DNA of 64,000 nucleotides from the NCBI GenBank assembly GCA_003344405.1, contig NOWV01000118.1, positions 124,001 to 188,000 of the forward strand, written 5' to 3'. A program made the position numbers and the translations under genes. The notes below the pieces were generated by a model. The model made no database searches and was not told the DNA's origin. It worked only from the letters and a program-made list of their open reading frames with translations. Each line of letters opens with the position of its first letter. Positions within the stretch are counted from its first letter, which is position 1. Shown piece after piece: positions 27,509 to 39,700 of the stretch. This DNA is from Trichoplax sp. H2. Lineage: Eukaryota; Placozoa; Uniplacotomia; Trichoplacea.

Positions 27509-27777
27509 TACAATAGGTTGGGAGTCTAATTAAAGTATAGCGTTCTAGATTGGTTGAAAATAGCAGATGGATCAGGAATTAATTTTAGCATTAGGACTGT
27601 TTAGTAGAAGCTGATGATCATGGCTAGTGCTCGTATAGGAGTATGTATTTCCATTATTGCTGGCAGTTTGCAAATTAGATTGGATAATGATTAGTGATCA
27701 ATAATGTGGTCGCTTAATTTTTTCAAACTATTACTGAGAATTGACGTTAGTAACATAGCTTGATGGCTGAATCTAGG

Positions 27778-30700
27778 CTATTGGCTTTGCTGATTAGCGA
27801 TATTTTGGGTATTATAAGCTGAATTATGACTAGTGGTAAAACCATTTCCGTTCTGATCGTAAAGAATATTTTGACTATTATGATTAGGTTCATCATATCT
27901 TATTTCTTGATTAACTTGATTAGGGTTTGTCGCATAGGCGTTACCATGCTTACCATAATCTAATTGCTGATTTACTTGATTAGGATCGATAGCATTGGTA
28001 TTGCCATGTTGATCATAAGTTACCTGCTGAGTATCTTGATTGCCACCTAATTCAGATACGTTACTGTTTCCATCATGCATTATTTGTTGCTGATAATCTT
28101 GACTATTATTATCGACAACATATGGATTGCCATGCTCATCGTAACCTGCAGGTTCAATAGCTTGATTAGGATTGATAGCATAAGCATTGCCGTGCTCATC
28201 ATAAGTTATGTGTTGATTTTCTTCATTCGATGGTTGTCCAAATCCATTACCTTGTGCGTCAGATGTTGCATAAGCATTACCATGCTCATCGTAGATAACC
28301 TGACTATCATCTTGATGAGCATCTGCAGTAAAAGCATTTCCGTGTTCATCATGAGTGATCTGTTGATCTTCTTGATGAGGATCTATGGTCGTATAAGCAT
28401 TTCCATGCTCGTCATAGGTAATCTGCTGACTGTCTTGGTAGGGATTTACGGTATAAGCGTTCCCATGCTCGTCATAAGTGATCTGCTGACCATCTTGGTA
28501 GGGATTTGCCGCCGTATAAGCGTTTCCATGCTCATCATAAGTAATTTGCTGACCGTTGTGACCTGGATCTGTACTAAAAGCGTTTCCATGCTCGTCATAA
28601 GTAATCTGCTGACCATTTTGTTGGGGATCTACGGCATAAGCGTTTCCATGCTCATCATAAGTAATCTGCTGATCATTTTGATGGGGATTTACGGCATAAG
28701 CGTTTCCATGCTCATCATAAGTAATCTGCTGATCATTTTGATGGGGATCTACGGCATAAGCGTTTCCATGCTCATCATAAGTAACCTGTTGACCATTTTG
28801 ATGGGGATCTACGGCATAAGCGTTTCCATGTTCATCGTAAGTAATTTGCTGATCATTTTGATGGGGATCTACGGCATAAGCGTTTCCATGCTCATCATAA
28901 GTAACCTGTTGACCATTTTGATGAGGATCTACGGTATAAGCGTTTCCATGCTCGTCGTAATGAATCTGTTGAGCCTCTTGATGGGGATCTACGGTATAAG
29001 CGTTCCCATGCTCGTCATAAGTGATCTGTTGGCCATCTTGATTCGTATCTACGGTATAGGCGTTTCCATGCTCGTCGTAAGCGATCTGCTGACCATCTTG
29101 ATGAGGATCGACGGCATAAGCATTTCCATGCTCGTCGTAATTGATCTGCTGGCCATCTTGATAGGGATCTACGTTATATGCATTTCCATGTTCATCGTAA
29201 GCAACTTGTTCACTCTGAGGATCTACTACGTATGCGTTATTGTGCTCGTCATAGGCAACATGTTGAGTATCTTGGTTCGACTCTGCGGCGTATGGATTGC
29301 CATGTTCATCATAAACGACATCGTGGCCATCTCCCTCTTGATTTATTGCATACGCATTGCCGTGTTCATCAGAAACAAGTCCTCTGTTTGATGGATCAGA
29401 ATTTTCAATACCACCATGTTCATCATTTGCTATTAATTGATCGTCTTGATCATGGTCTACTAAGTAAGCGTTGCCATGCTCATCATGAGCGACCATCTGT
29501 GGCTGCTGATCATGTTCATCATCAGCAATTTCCTCATTTGTCCTGTTGTCATTGGCATCATCGGGCTCATCATGGATTATTTCTTGCTGCTCATCATCAC
29601 GAATACGATCTTGTTCAGAGATGACAACATTACTTTCTGCTTCGTTATCGATCTGATCGTCATTATTTATGTCTTGCTCTTGATCTGCATGTTGGCTACC
29701 CTCAGTTTCTTGTCTGTTCTCGTCATCATCGTGAATGTTGGTAGGCTCATCCTCTGTCTTTTGATCCTCTTCATGTTCAGATTCATGACCTGAAAGTTGC
29801 CCTTCTTCGATCACTTTCTCTCCGTCGATGCCATGGTCTTCTTCAGTATTTATTTTCTCTTGCTCTTCATCCAAGTGTTTGCTATCATCGATTTCTTGTT
29901 CACCTTTGTCATCTTTATCATTTTCAGGTTCATCTCCTGTCTTTTGATCGATTTCACCTTCGGATTCATGACCTGAAACTTGACCTTCTTCCGTTGCTTT
30001 TTCGCCATCGGCATTTTGATCATCTTTAATTTCTTCTTCCTCTTCATTAGATTCATCTTCTGCCTTTTGGTCAGCCTCGCCTTCCGATGCATAATCTATG
30101 GGTTGCCCTTCTTCGATCGTTGCCTTACCATTGTCATCATGGTTAATTTCTTCTTGATCTTGATGAGATTCATCTCCTATCTTTTGATCGGCTTCGCTTT
30201 CAGATTCATGACCTGAACGTTGGCCTTCTTCAGTTGCTTTCTCACCATCAATGTTGTGATCATCATTATTTGTTTCTTCTTGCTCTTGATTGGATTCATC
30301 TTCTGCCTTTTGATCAGCCTCGCCTTCAGATTCATGATCTATGGGTTGCCCTTCTTCCGTAGCTGTATTACCATCGTCATCAGGATTAGTTTCTTCTTGA
30401 TGTTGATGAGATTCATCTTCTGTCTTTTGATCAGCTTCGCCTTCAGATTCATGACCTGGTAGTTGGCCTTCCTCGGTTGCTTTCGCACCATCAACGTTGT
30501 GCTCGTCATTATTTGTTTCTTCTTGCTCTTGACTAGGTTCATCTTCAGTTTTTCTATTGACTTCACCTTCAGACTCATGATCTGCAAGTTGTCCTTCTTC
30601 ACCATGATTAATTTCTTCTTGATGTTGATGAGATTCATCTTCTGTCTTTTGATCAGCTTCGCCTTCAGATTCATGACCTGAAAGTTGGCCTTCCTCGGTT

Positions 30701-33700
30701 ACTTTCTCACTATCAACGTTGTGCTCATCATTATTTGTTTTTTCTTGCTCTTGACTAGGTTCATCTTCAGCTTTTCCGTTGGTTTCATCTTCAGACTCAT
30801 GATCTGCAAGTTGTCCTTCTTCAACTGCTGTCTTATCATCGTCATTATTCATTTCTTCTTGATGTTGATGAGATTCATCTTCTGCCTTTTGATCAGCTTC
30901 GTCTTCAGATTCATAACCTGAAAGTTGGCCTTCCTCGGTTACTTTCTCACTATCAACGCCGTGATCATCATTATTTGCTTCCTCCTGCTCTTGACTAGTT
31001 TCATCTTCAGCTTTTCTATTGGCTTCGCCTTCAGATTCATGATCTGCAAGTTGTCCTTCTTCAACTACTGTCTTACCATCTTCATCATTATTCATTTCTT
31101 CTTGATGTTGATGAGATTCATCTTCTGTCTTTTGATCAGCTTCGCCTTCAGATTCATGACCTGGAAGTTGGCCTTCCTCGGTTACTTTCGTACCATCAAC
31201 GTTGTGCTCATCATTATTTGTTTCTTCTTGGTCTTGACTAGGTTCATCTTCAGCTTTTCCGTTGGCTTCGCCTTCAGATTCATGATCTGCAAGTTGTCCT
31301 TCTTCAACTACTGTCTTACCATCTTCATCATGATTCATTTCTTCTTCATGTTGATGAGATTCATCTTCTGCCTTTTGATCGGCTTCGACTTCAGATTTAT
31401 GACCTGAAAGTTGGCCTTCCTCGGTTACTTTCTCACTATCAACGTTGTGATCATCATTATTTGTTTCTTCTTGCTCTTGACTAGGTTCATCTTCAGCTTT
31501 TCCGTTGGCTTCGCTTTTTAACTCATGATCTGCAAGTTGTCCTTCTTCAACTGCTGTCTTACCATCTTCATCATGATTCATTTCTTCTTCATGTTGATGA
31601 GATTCATCTTCTGTCTTTTGATCAGCCTCGACTTCAGATTCATGACCTGAAAGTTGGCCTTCCTCGGTTACTTTCTCACTATCAACGTTGTGATCATCAT
31701 TATTTGTTTCTTCTTGCTCTTGACTAGGTTCATCTTCAGCTTTTCCGTTGGCTTCGCCTTCAGACTCACGATCTGCAAGTTGTCCTTCTTCAACTGCTGT
31801 CTTACCATCTTCATCATTATTCATTTCTTCTTGATGTTGATGGGATTCATCTTCTGTCTTTTGATCGGCCTCGACTTCAGATTCATGACCTGAAAGTTGG
31901 CCTTCCTCGGTTACTTTCTCACTATCAACGTTGTGATCATCATTATTTGTTTTTTCTTGGTCTTGACTAGGTTCGTCTTCAGTTTTTCTATTGGCTTCGC
32001 CTTCAGATTCATGATCTGCAAGTTGTCCTTCTTCAACTGCTGTCTTACCATCGTCATTATTTATTTCTTCTTGATGTTGATGGGATTCATCTTCTGTCTT
32101 TTGATCGGCTTCGACTTCAAATTCATGACCTGAAAGTTGGCTTTCCTCGATTGCTTTCTCAGCATCGTGGTTTATTTCCTCTTGCTCTTGATTATATTCA
32201 TCTGCCTTTTGATCAGCTTCACCTACAGATTCATGATCTATGGGTTGCCCTTCGTCGACTGCTGCCTTACCATCGTCATCATTATTAATTTCTTCTTGAC
32301 CTTGACGAGATTCATCGTCGGTCTGTTGATCGGCTTGGCCTTTAGATTCATGACCTGAAAGTTGGCCATCCTTACCATCAACGTTGTTTGTTTCCCCATG
32401 GTCTTGATTAGATTCTTCCGTCTTTTGATCCATTTCACCTTCAGATTCATGACCTACAAGTTGTTCTTCATCGGCTGCTTTATCACTATCAATGTTATGA
32501 CCATCACTGTTTATTTCTTCTTGCTGTTCGTCTAATTGTTGATTGCCATGCGTTTCTGCTTTAAAGTCAGCATTTTCTTGATCGTCTTTAGATTTGGCCT
32601 TTCGCTCAATTTCATGTTCAGATTCATGACCTTGGGCTATTTTCTCGCCATCAACATTATGATCGGCGTTAGCTAATTCTTCTTGCCCTTCCTCAACTGC
32701 ATTCTCTTGATCGACCTCACCTTCAGCTTCGTGACTTGAAACTTGCCCTTCTTCAATTGCTTTCTCTCTAGCGATCTCACCTTCAGATTCATGACTTAGA
32801 ACTTGCCCTTCCTCAGCTGCTTTCTCTCCATCGACCACGCTTTTAGATTCATGATCTAAAAGTTGCCCTTCCTCAACTGCTTTTTCCCGATCAAGCTCAC
32901 CTTCAGATTTATGAACTGAAAGCTGCTCTTCTTTGAGCGTTCTCTCATCTTCGATGTTATGACCGTCATTATTCATCTCTTCTTGCTCTTGATTTAATTC
33001 GTTTTCCGTCTTTTGATCTATTTCTCCTTCAGATTGCCCTTTCTCATAACTGGCGTTTTGATCATTATGAGATTCATCTTCTGCCTTTCGATCGACTTCG
33101 CCTGCAGATTCATGACCTGATAGTTGCTCTTTCTCAACTTCTTTCTCATCATTGATATTTTGATCATCATGAGATTCATCTTCTGCTTTTCCTTTGACTT
33201 CGCCTACAGATTCATCACTTGCCAGTTCTCCTTTCTCAATCATTTTCTCACCATCGTGGTTATGATCACCATGAGATCCATCATCTGCTTTTCCATTGAC
33301 TTCGTCTACAGATTCATAACTCGCCAGTTCTCTTCCCTTAATTACTTTCTCATCATCAACGTTATGATCATTATGAGATTCATTTCGATCGACTTCGCTT
33401 TCAGTTTCATGACCTGAAAGTGGCTCCTTCTCAGCTCCTTTCTCGTCATCGACGTTTTGATCATTATGAGATTCATTTTCTGCATTTCGATCGACTTCGC
33501 CTTTAGATTCATGACCTGAAAGTTGCTCTTTCTCGCTGTCGACATTAGTATCGCCGTTATTTATTTCTTCTTGCTCTTTCTCTAAATGCTGGCTGTCATC
33601 GGTTTCTTGTTTGACATTATCATTATTTTGATCGTTTATGGATTCATCTTGTGTCTCTCGATCCACTTCGTCATTGGATCCTTGACCTATAACTTGGTTT

Positions 33701-36700
33701 TCTTCCATTGCTTTATCATGGTCGATGTTATGATTATCATGATTTATTTCTCCTTGTTTGGCATTATCATGATCATTTACAGGTTCATCTTCCACCTTCT
33801 GATCGATTTTGCCTTCAGATTCATGAATTGAAGGTTGCCTTTCTTCGATTGCCTGCTCATCACTCATGCTATGGTTATCGTTATTTGTTTCTTGCTCTTG
33901 ATCTAAATGTGGATTGCTAACGGTTTCTTGCTTCACTTCGCTATTATTTGGATCATTTACGGTTTCATCTTCCGGTTTTCGATCCATTTCAACTTCATGA
34001 CTTAGAAGTTCTCCTTCTTCAGCTGCTGTCTCACTTTCCATGGCATGGTCGTCATTATTTATTCCTTGTTCTTGATCTAGTTGTTGGTTACTATCACTTT
34101 CTTGTTTAACTTGGGCATTACCTTGATCGTTTACGGGCATATCTTCTACCTTTGATTCTTCTTCAGCTTCATGACCTAAATTTTGCTCTTGCTCCATTTC
34201 TTTCTCATTTTTGGATTCATGATCGTCATGACTAACTTCCTGCTTTTGAGATAAATGTTGGCTATCATCGGTTTCTTGTTTAACTTCGTCGTGATCTTGG
34301 TCTCTGGCAGGTTCATCATCGGCTTTTCGACCGAAGTCGTCCTTCGATGCATAGTCTGAATTTTGCACCTCTTCGATTGCTTTCTCATCATCGACGTTGT
34401 GGTTCTTGTGATCCACTTCTTCTGGCTCTTGATCATAATGTTGGCTTGGATCGATTTCTTGCTTAACTTCATTATTATCTTGATCATTTGCAGGCACATC
34501 TTGTATCTTTCCATCCAATTTATCGTCAGATTCATGAACTGAAAGTTGTTTTTCTTCCATTGCTTCCTCTCTATCGATATTATGATCGTTATGGTTCATT
34601 TCTTCTTGCCCTTGATCTAAAAGGTGGCTGCCATCGGGCTTAACTTCGTCATGCTGATCTTTTGCGGCTTCATCTACCATCGTTGGATCTCCGTTGCTTT
34701 CTGGTTCATGGCTTAACGATTGCTCTTCAGTTGCCTTGCTATTAATTTGCTCTTGTTCTTGGTCTAAGGACTGGCTATCATCAGTTTCCTGGTTCGCTTC
34801 ATCGTTATGTTGATCCTTTACAGATTCTTCCATTTTTCGATCGGTTTTGGCTTCCGATTCATGACCTGAAGTTTGTTCTTGTTCATTATTGATGTTATGA
34901 TTGTTATAATTTATTTCTTCTGGTTCTCTATGCGAATATTGACTATCATCAATTTTTTGCTTGACTTCGTTATTACCCTGATCATTGACAGATTCTTTCA
35001 TCTTTACATCAACTTCGCCGTCCGATTCATGAGCTAAAGGATGTTCTTGCTCGAAAGCTTTGTCAGTACTAGCTGTATGATCATGACCGTCTGTTTCTCC
35101 TTGTTGTAAACGTTGGCTGCCATCGATCTCTTGTCCAACTTGGTCATTATTTTGATTATTTACAGGTTCATTTTCTATCGTTTGATCGACTTGACTTTGC
35201 AATTCATGGCCTACAAGTTGCTCTTGTTCCTTTGTTGTCTCATTATCAGCAATGTGATGATCATGATTGATTTTCTCTTGTTGTTGATTTAAACGTTGGT
35301 TATTGTCATTTTCTTTTTCAACTTTATCATAATCCTCTGTAGACCTATCGTCTACCTTTCGATCCACTTCACTTTCTGATTCATGATCAGATAGTTGCCT
35401 TTCTTCTACTGCTTTCTGATTATTGATAGATTGACTTTCTGGTCCTTTACTGTCTTGATTATTTACAGATTCGCCTTCTGCCTTTCCGTTGATTTTATTT
35501 CTCAATTCATCGGAAATTTGCTCTTGTTCAATTGCTGCCTTATTATTGCTACTATGATCTGTCTTCTCGATTTCTTCTTGAGTATTCTGGCTATCATTCA
35601 TTTCTTGCTTACTATGATCGTCTGCAGGTTTGCCTTCTAGATGATGATCCGAAAGCTCTCCTTGTTCACTCCTTTTCTTATCACTGGTAGCGTGATCATG
35701 ATTTCCTTCTTCACGTTCTTGTTCTAAATGTTGGTCGTCATTCACTTGTGGCTTGATTCCATCATCTTGATCATTTACATGTTGATCTTGCACCTTTCCA
35801 TTGGTTTCTCTATCCACTTCGTGACCAGAAGATTGGTGCTTTGCGATTCCATTTTCTTCATGGACGTCAAGTTTATCGCTCTTCATTTTTTCTTGTTCTT
35901 GATCTCCATGTTGGCTGTCGTTAAGTCCTTGATTAGTTTCATCATTTTGATCTTTATTGATGTTAAAATGGTCATTACTTCTCCCTTCTGGCTCTCGATC
36001 ACCTCGATCATTTATGGATTCATCTTCCGTTATTTGATCATGTCTAACTTTGCTAATTTCCTGAAATTTCTCTTCGTTCTCAGATTGCTGATTGGTATTT
36101 AAGTTATTCCTTTCTTCAAGGAGATTTTGTGTTGTTTGATGATTATTGTTATTCTCGACATCTTGAAGAACGGAACTTTTATCTGTTTCTACCTGCAACT
36201 CTTTCGATGGTTCGTTATTTTGACCATCTTTTTCAGTATTTTGTATTGGAATATCTCCTCTGGTTAGAGTCCCATCATTTAGACTATTATTATTATCTTG
36301 GCTCGTTAAATTTTTGTCGGTTGTCGTTACGTTTCCATCTTCATCTTTTTCTACAGTTCCGCTATCATAATACTGATTATGAAGAACTTGTTCAGTTTCC
36401 CTGCCTTGACTAAGAGTTACCTGGTTATCATTGGATTGATAACCATTGGCATCCTTCTTGTCATCTTCCCTTACCAGAGTTGAATCACCATCTTTAGATT
36501 GATCAATATCTTGATCAGTGGCTTCTTGGATATGTTTTTCAGCTGAAATTGGACTTGCAGCCTTTTGATTTGTAATCATGGTTGCGTCCTGGCTAGTATT
36601 CTCGTTTTGCAAGTTTGGGTGGCTCTCTTCTCCGGTACTAATTTCTCCTTGTTTACCCTCTTCAATGGCTTCATTATTAATAGTTGGATTGGCTTCGCTC

Positions 36701-39700
36701 TCTCTAGTGATGGCTCCATTTTCATTTATTTTATGCTCTTGCGAATTGAAGTGGCTACTGTCTCTAGTATCCATTTTGGTTTCGTTATCATCGATAGTAG
36801 TTTGATCCCTGTCTCTACTTTCGTATTGATCTATTCTATCTCTTGGTGTATTGAAATGGGTATTTTCTGCAGCATTAATTTCGGCTTCGTTACTATCGAC
36901 AGTGGTCTCGTCGACCATGATTTCATTAACATTACTATCCTTTGCTATGATCGATTCTACTTGCTCATCATTCGCTTGACCTGCCGTTTGATCTTGATTT
37001 ATTTCGTTATTTTTTGCTTGTATTTCCTCCTTCTCCATTGTTGATGGCTTACTATTAAGATTATCATCTTGATCTTTGCTCAATACTGAGTCTTTTTCTA
37101 TGTTCTTATTTTCTGCAACTATAGGCTGGTGATATCGACCTATTTCCTCGTCCCCAGGCAATGAGTGATCACTATTTAGTTTTTCTTCTTGATCATTTAC
37201 TTCCTGGTTGTTATTGTCATTAGTTGACTTGATGTCATCTTTTAGAGATTCGCTATTTTGATAGTGATCGATCTTGTCCTCACTTTCATTCTTCAAATTG
37301 TTTTTAATTCGATCTTGGTCAGGAACTTCTGTATTCAATTCCGATCGGTTCTCGATGGTACTGTTACTTTCTTCAATTTCATCCCTTCTATGTTGAGTTG
37401 AAATCAGTTTATCATCTGTCGAATCAATGGTGCTATCATCGATGCTCTCGTTTGCCTTAGCTATAATTTCGTTTTCTGCTACAAGTCTATTCGAATGATC
37501 ATCGGTAATATTGTTCTGATGGCTGTCTTGGGAAGCCAAATTATTTTTGTTGTCATCTGAAAATTTGTTCTCAATTTCTCCCTTCGCTGTAGATTCTTGA
37601 TCGGCCGGATGATTTTTGAATATTTCTTTCTTATCCTCATATGAACTATTTTCAGTGGTATTCTTATTAGTAATCATTCCTACATGAGCTTTGGGTAATA
37701 TTGAATCAGTAGGGATATTTATATTATCTCTAACACTCATTCTATCTGATGCTTTATCCTGGATAGGACCATCATGGCTTGCACTTTCTGTGCTTTGTTG
37801 CTCATTATCTTGATCTTGGATACTCTTTGTATCGTTAGGATGATCGTTACTTTGGCTAACGACAGGGGAATGCTCTTCCGTTCTCTGTGATAGATCTACT
37901 GCCATAGTTTGATCTTGTTGATCATCTGTGGATTGATTTTCTATTTTCTGCCCTACTTCAGCTACATTCACATCATGATTATTTTCTGTTTGGTCACTTT
38001 TTCCTTGCAATTGAAGTTGATCTTCTGAAACCTGATGAGATGACTGAAGTAAATTATTAATTGCTGTATTATCTTCTACCTTGGCTTGATGATCGTTTGT
38101 TTGGCTTTGATGGTCTTCTAAGATCTCATCGACTTTCGGAGAAGGTTCAGTAACATTTGACTGGCTGGAGAAGCTAGCGTTAGTAATGCTTTCAGTTTGA
38201 TCTCTATCTACAGCGTTGACTAATTCGTTGTCATGTAACTGCAGTAATTGCTCTTGATCTTCTTCAAGTTCGTTATGGCTGCCTTTCTCATCTGATATTT
38301 GAGAATTGACATTTTCAGAAGGCGTTAATGATGATCTCTGGTTATATCTAGCATCGATTTCTGCTTTTTCAGCTAATTCTGAAGTTTCAGCAGTTGCTTT
38401 TACGACATTTTCATTTGGTGGCGATACTACAGTATCCTCTTGAATGTTTTGGATATCCTCAGCGTTTGGTTCGGAAAGTTCTATATTGGAGTTATCTTTT
38501 TGGATGGTTTCGATTAGATGAGATTGATCATCATCACTATGATGCTCTATTTCTTTACCGGGAGATGATGAAGCAACGTTTGCTGACTCTTCCTCCTTTT
38601 TATGATTTATACTAGCACTCGGTAACACAGAATTATGATCCACTACATCAGAAGATCTATTTTCGGTTACAGCATTCTCCGATTCTTGATCGATTAATTG
38701 ATTGTGGAGATGACTTCCCTTAGCAGAACTATCAGATGCATCACCAATTTTAGTGTCCGTTTTAGGAGTGCTGACATAATGTACTTGTAAGTCTTCTTCA
38801 TTTTGATTGTTATTTACAGGCTTGAGGTCTTCATTGCCAGTTTCTGTGACAGGGACAACTGCTACGATGTTTTCCTTCGAATTTTGTTTCTTATTTGGAT
38901 CATGTTTCTGATCTTTCTTCTTATACTTTTCTGATTTTTTTCCTTCTTTATTAGTAGGCTTGCTACGTTCTGAGTTCGATCGAGTATCATCTGGTGGCGA
39001 ATTGCTGTTTGTTTGGGACTTTATTTGGTTCGTTGCCACTACATCATCGGGTTCTGATGATTTGTTGTCAGTAGCTTGTTCTACCCTTCTATCATTATCA
39101 TTATAACTTTTCTTATTTTCTACTGCTTCCTTTTTATCAGTAGCATTATTATCTTCTTTATCCGAGATTGTATCCGGTTGTAAGCTATCAGGTTTAAATG
39201 TTGCGGTATTCGCATCAGCCTTGTCTTCTATTCCTTGTGATGCTATCATCTCTGATGTAACCGCAGTTACATCTTCTATAATTTCTTCATTAATGCTTTG
39301 CTGATCGACAGACTGATGGCTTGATGCAGAAATTTTCTCATCAATTTCATCACTAGGCAAATTTGTTGCTATTTCTATACTAGCGGCTTCATTGTTAGAA
39401 ATTACGTCCTGTTGTAAGTTATCAGATTTTACTAATGTATTATTTGCATCAGTTTCATCATCTACAACCTGCGATACAACAGATGAAATATCATCTAAAA
39501 TTTCTTCTTGAATACTTTGCTGACCAACAGCCCCATAACTTGTTGGAACTTTCTCATCAATTTCTTGCTCACCAGGCAAATTTGGTGTTGTTTCTATATT
39601 ATTAACATCGATATTGGAGATTGCCTCTTGCTGTAAGTTATAAGATTTTACGGATACGTTATTTGCATCGCTTTCATTTTCTTGAGCTTGCGATGCAATA

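Larger units (their letters stand above)
24762..27777. other. convergent intergenic space
   Basis: Lies between the DENND1 stop (+) and the doublecortin-gene stop (-), so it should hold both 3' UTRs. No other exon is visible. The sequence is AT-rich with occasional ACTGTA words. Confidence 0.5.

Noticed and set aside
27840-29510. CRISPR-like array because of the exact 60-bp periodicity
   Set aside because: Every copy is in one open frame encoding a conserved peptide, with no unique spacers and in a eukaryotic gene.
28075-33831. Series of plus-strand open frames encoding hydrophobic repeats that look like membrane proteins
   Set aside because: They are the exact antisense of the Glu/Gln/Asp-rich repeats of the giant minus-strand exon; acidic codons read backwards give Ile/Leu/Phe-rich frames at the same 240-bp period.
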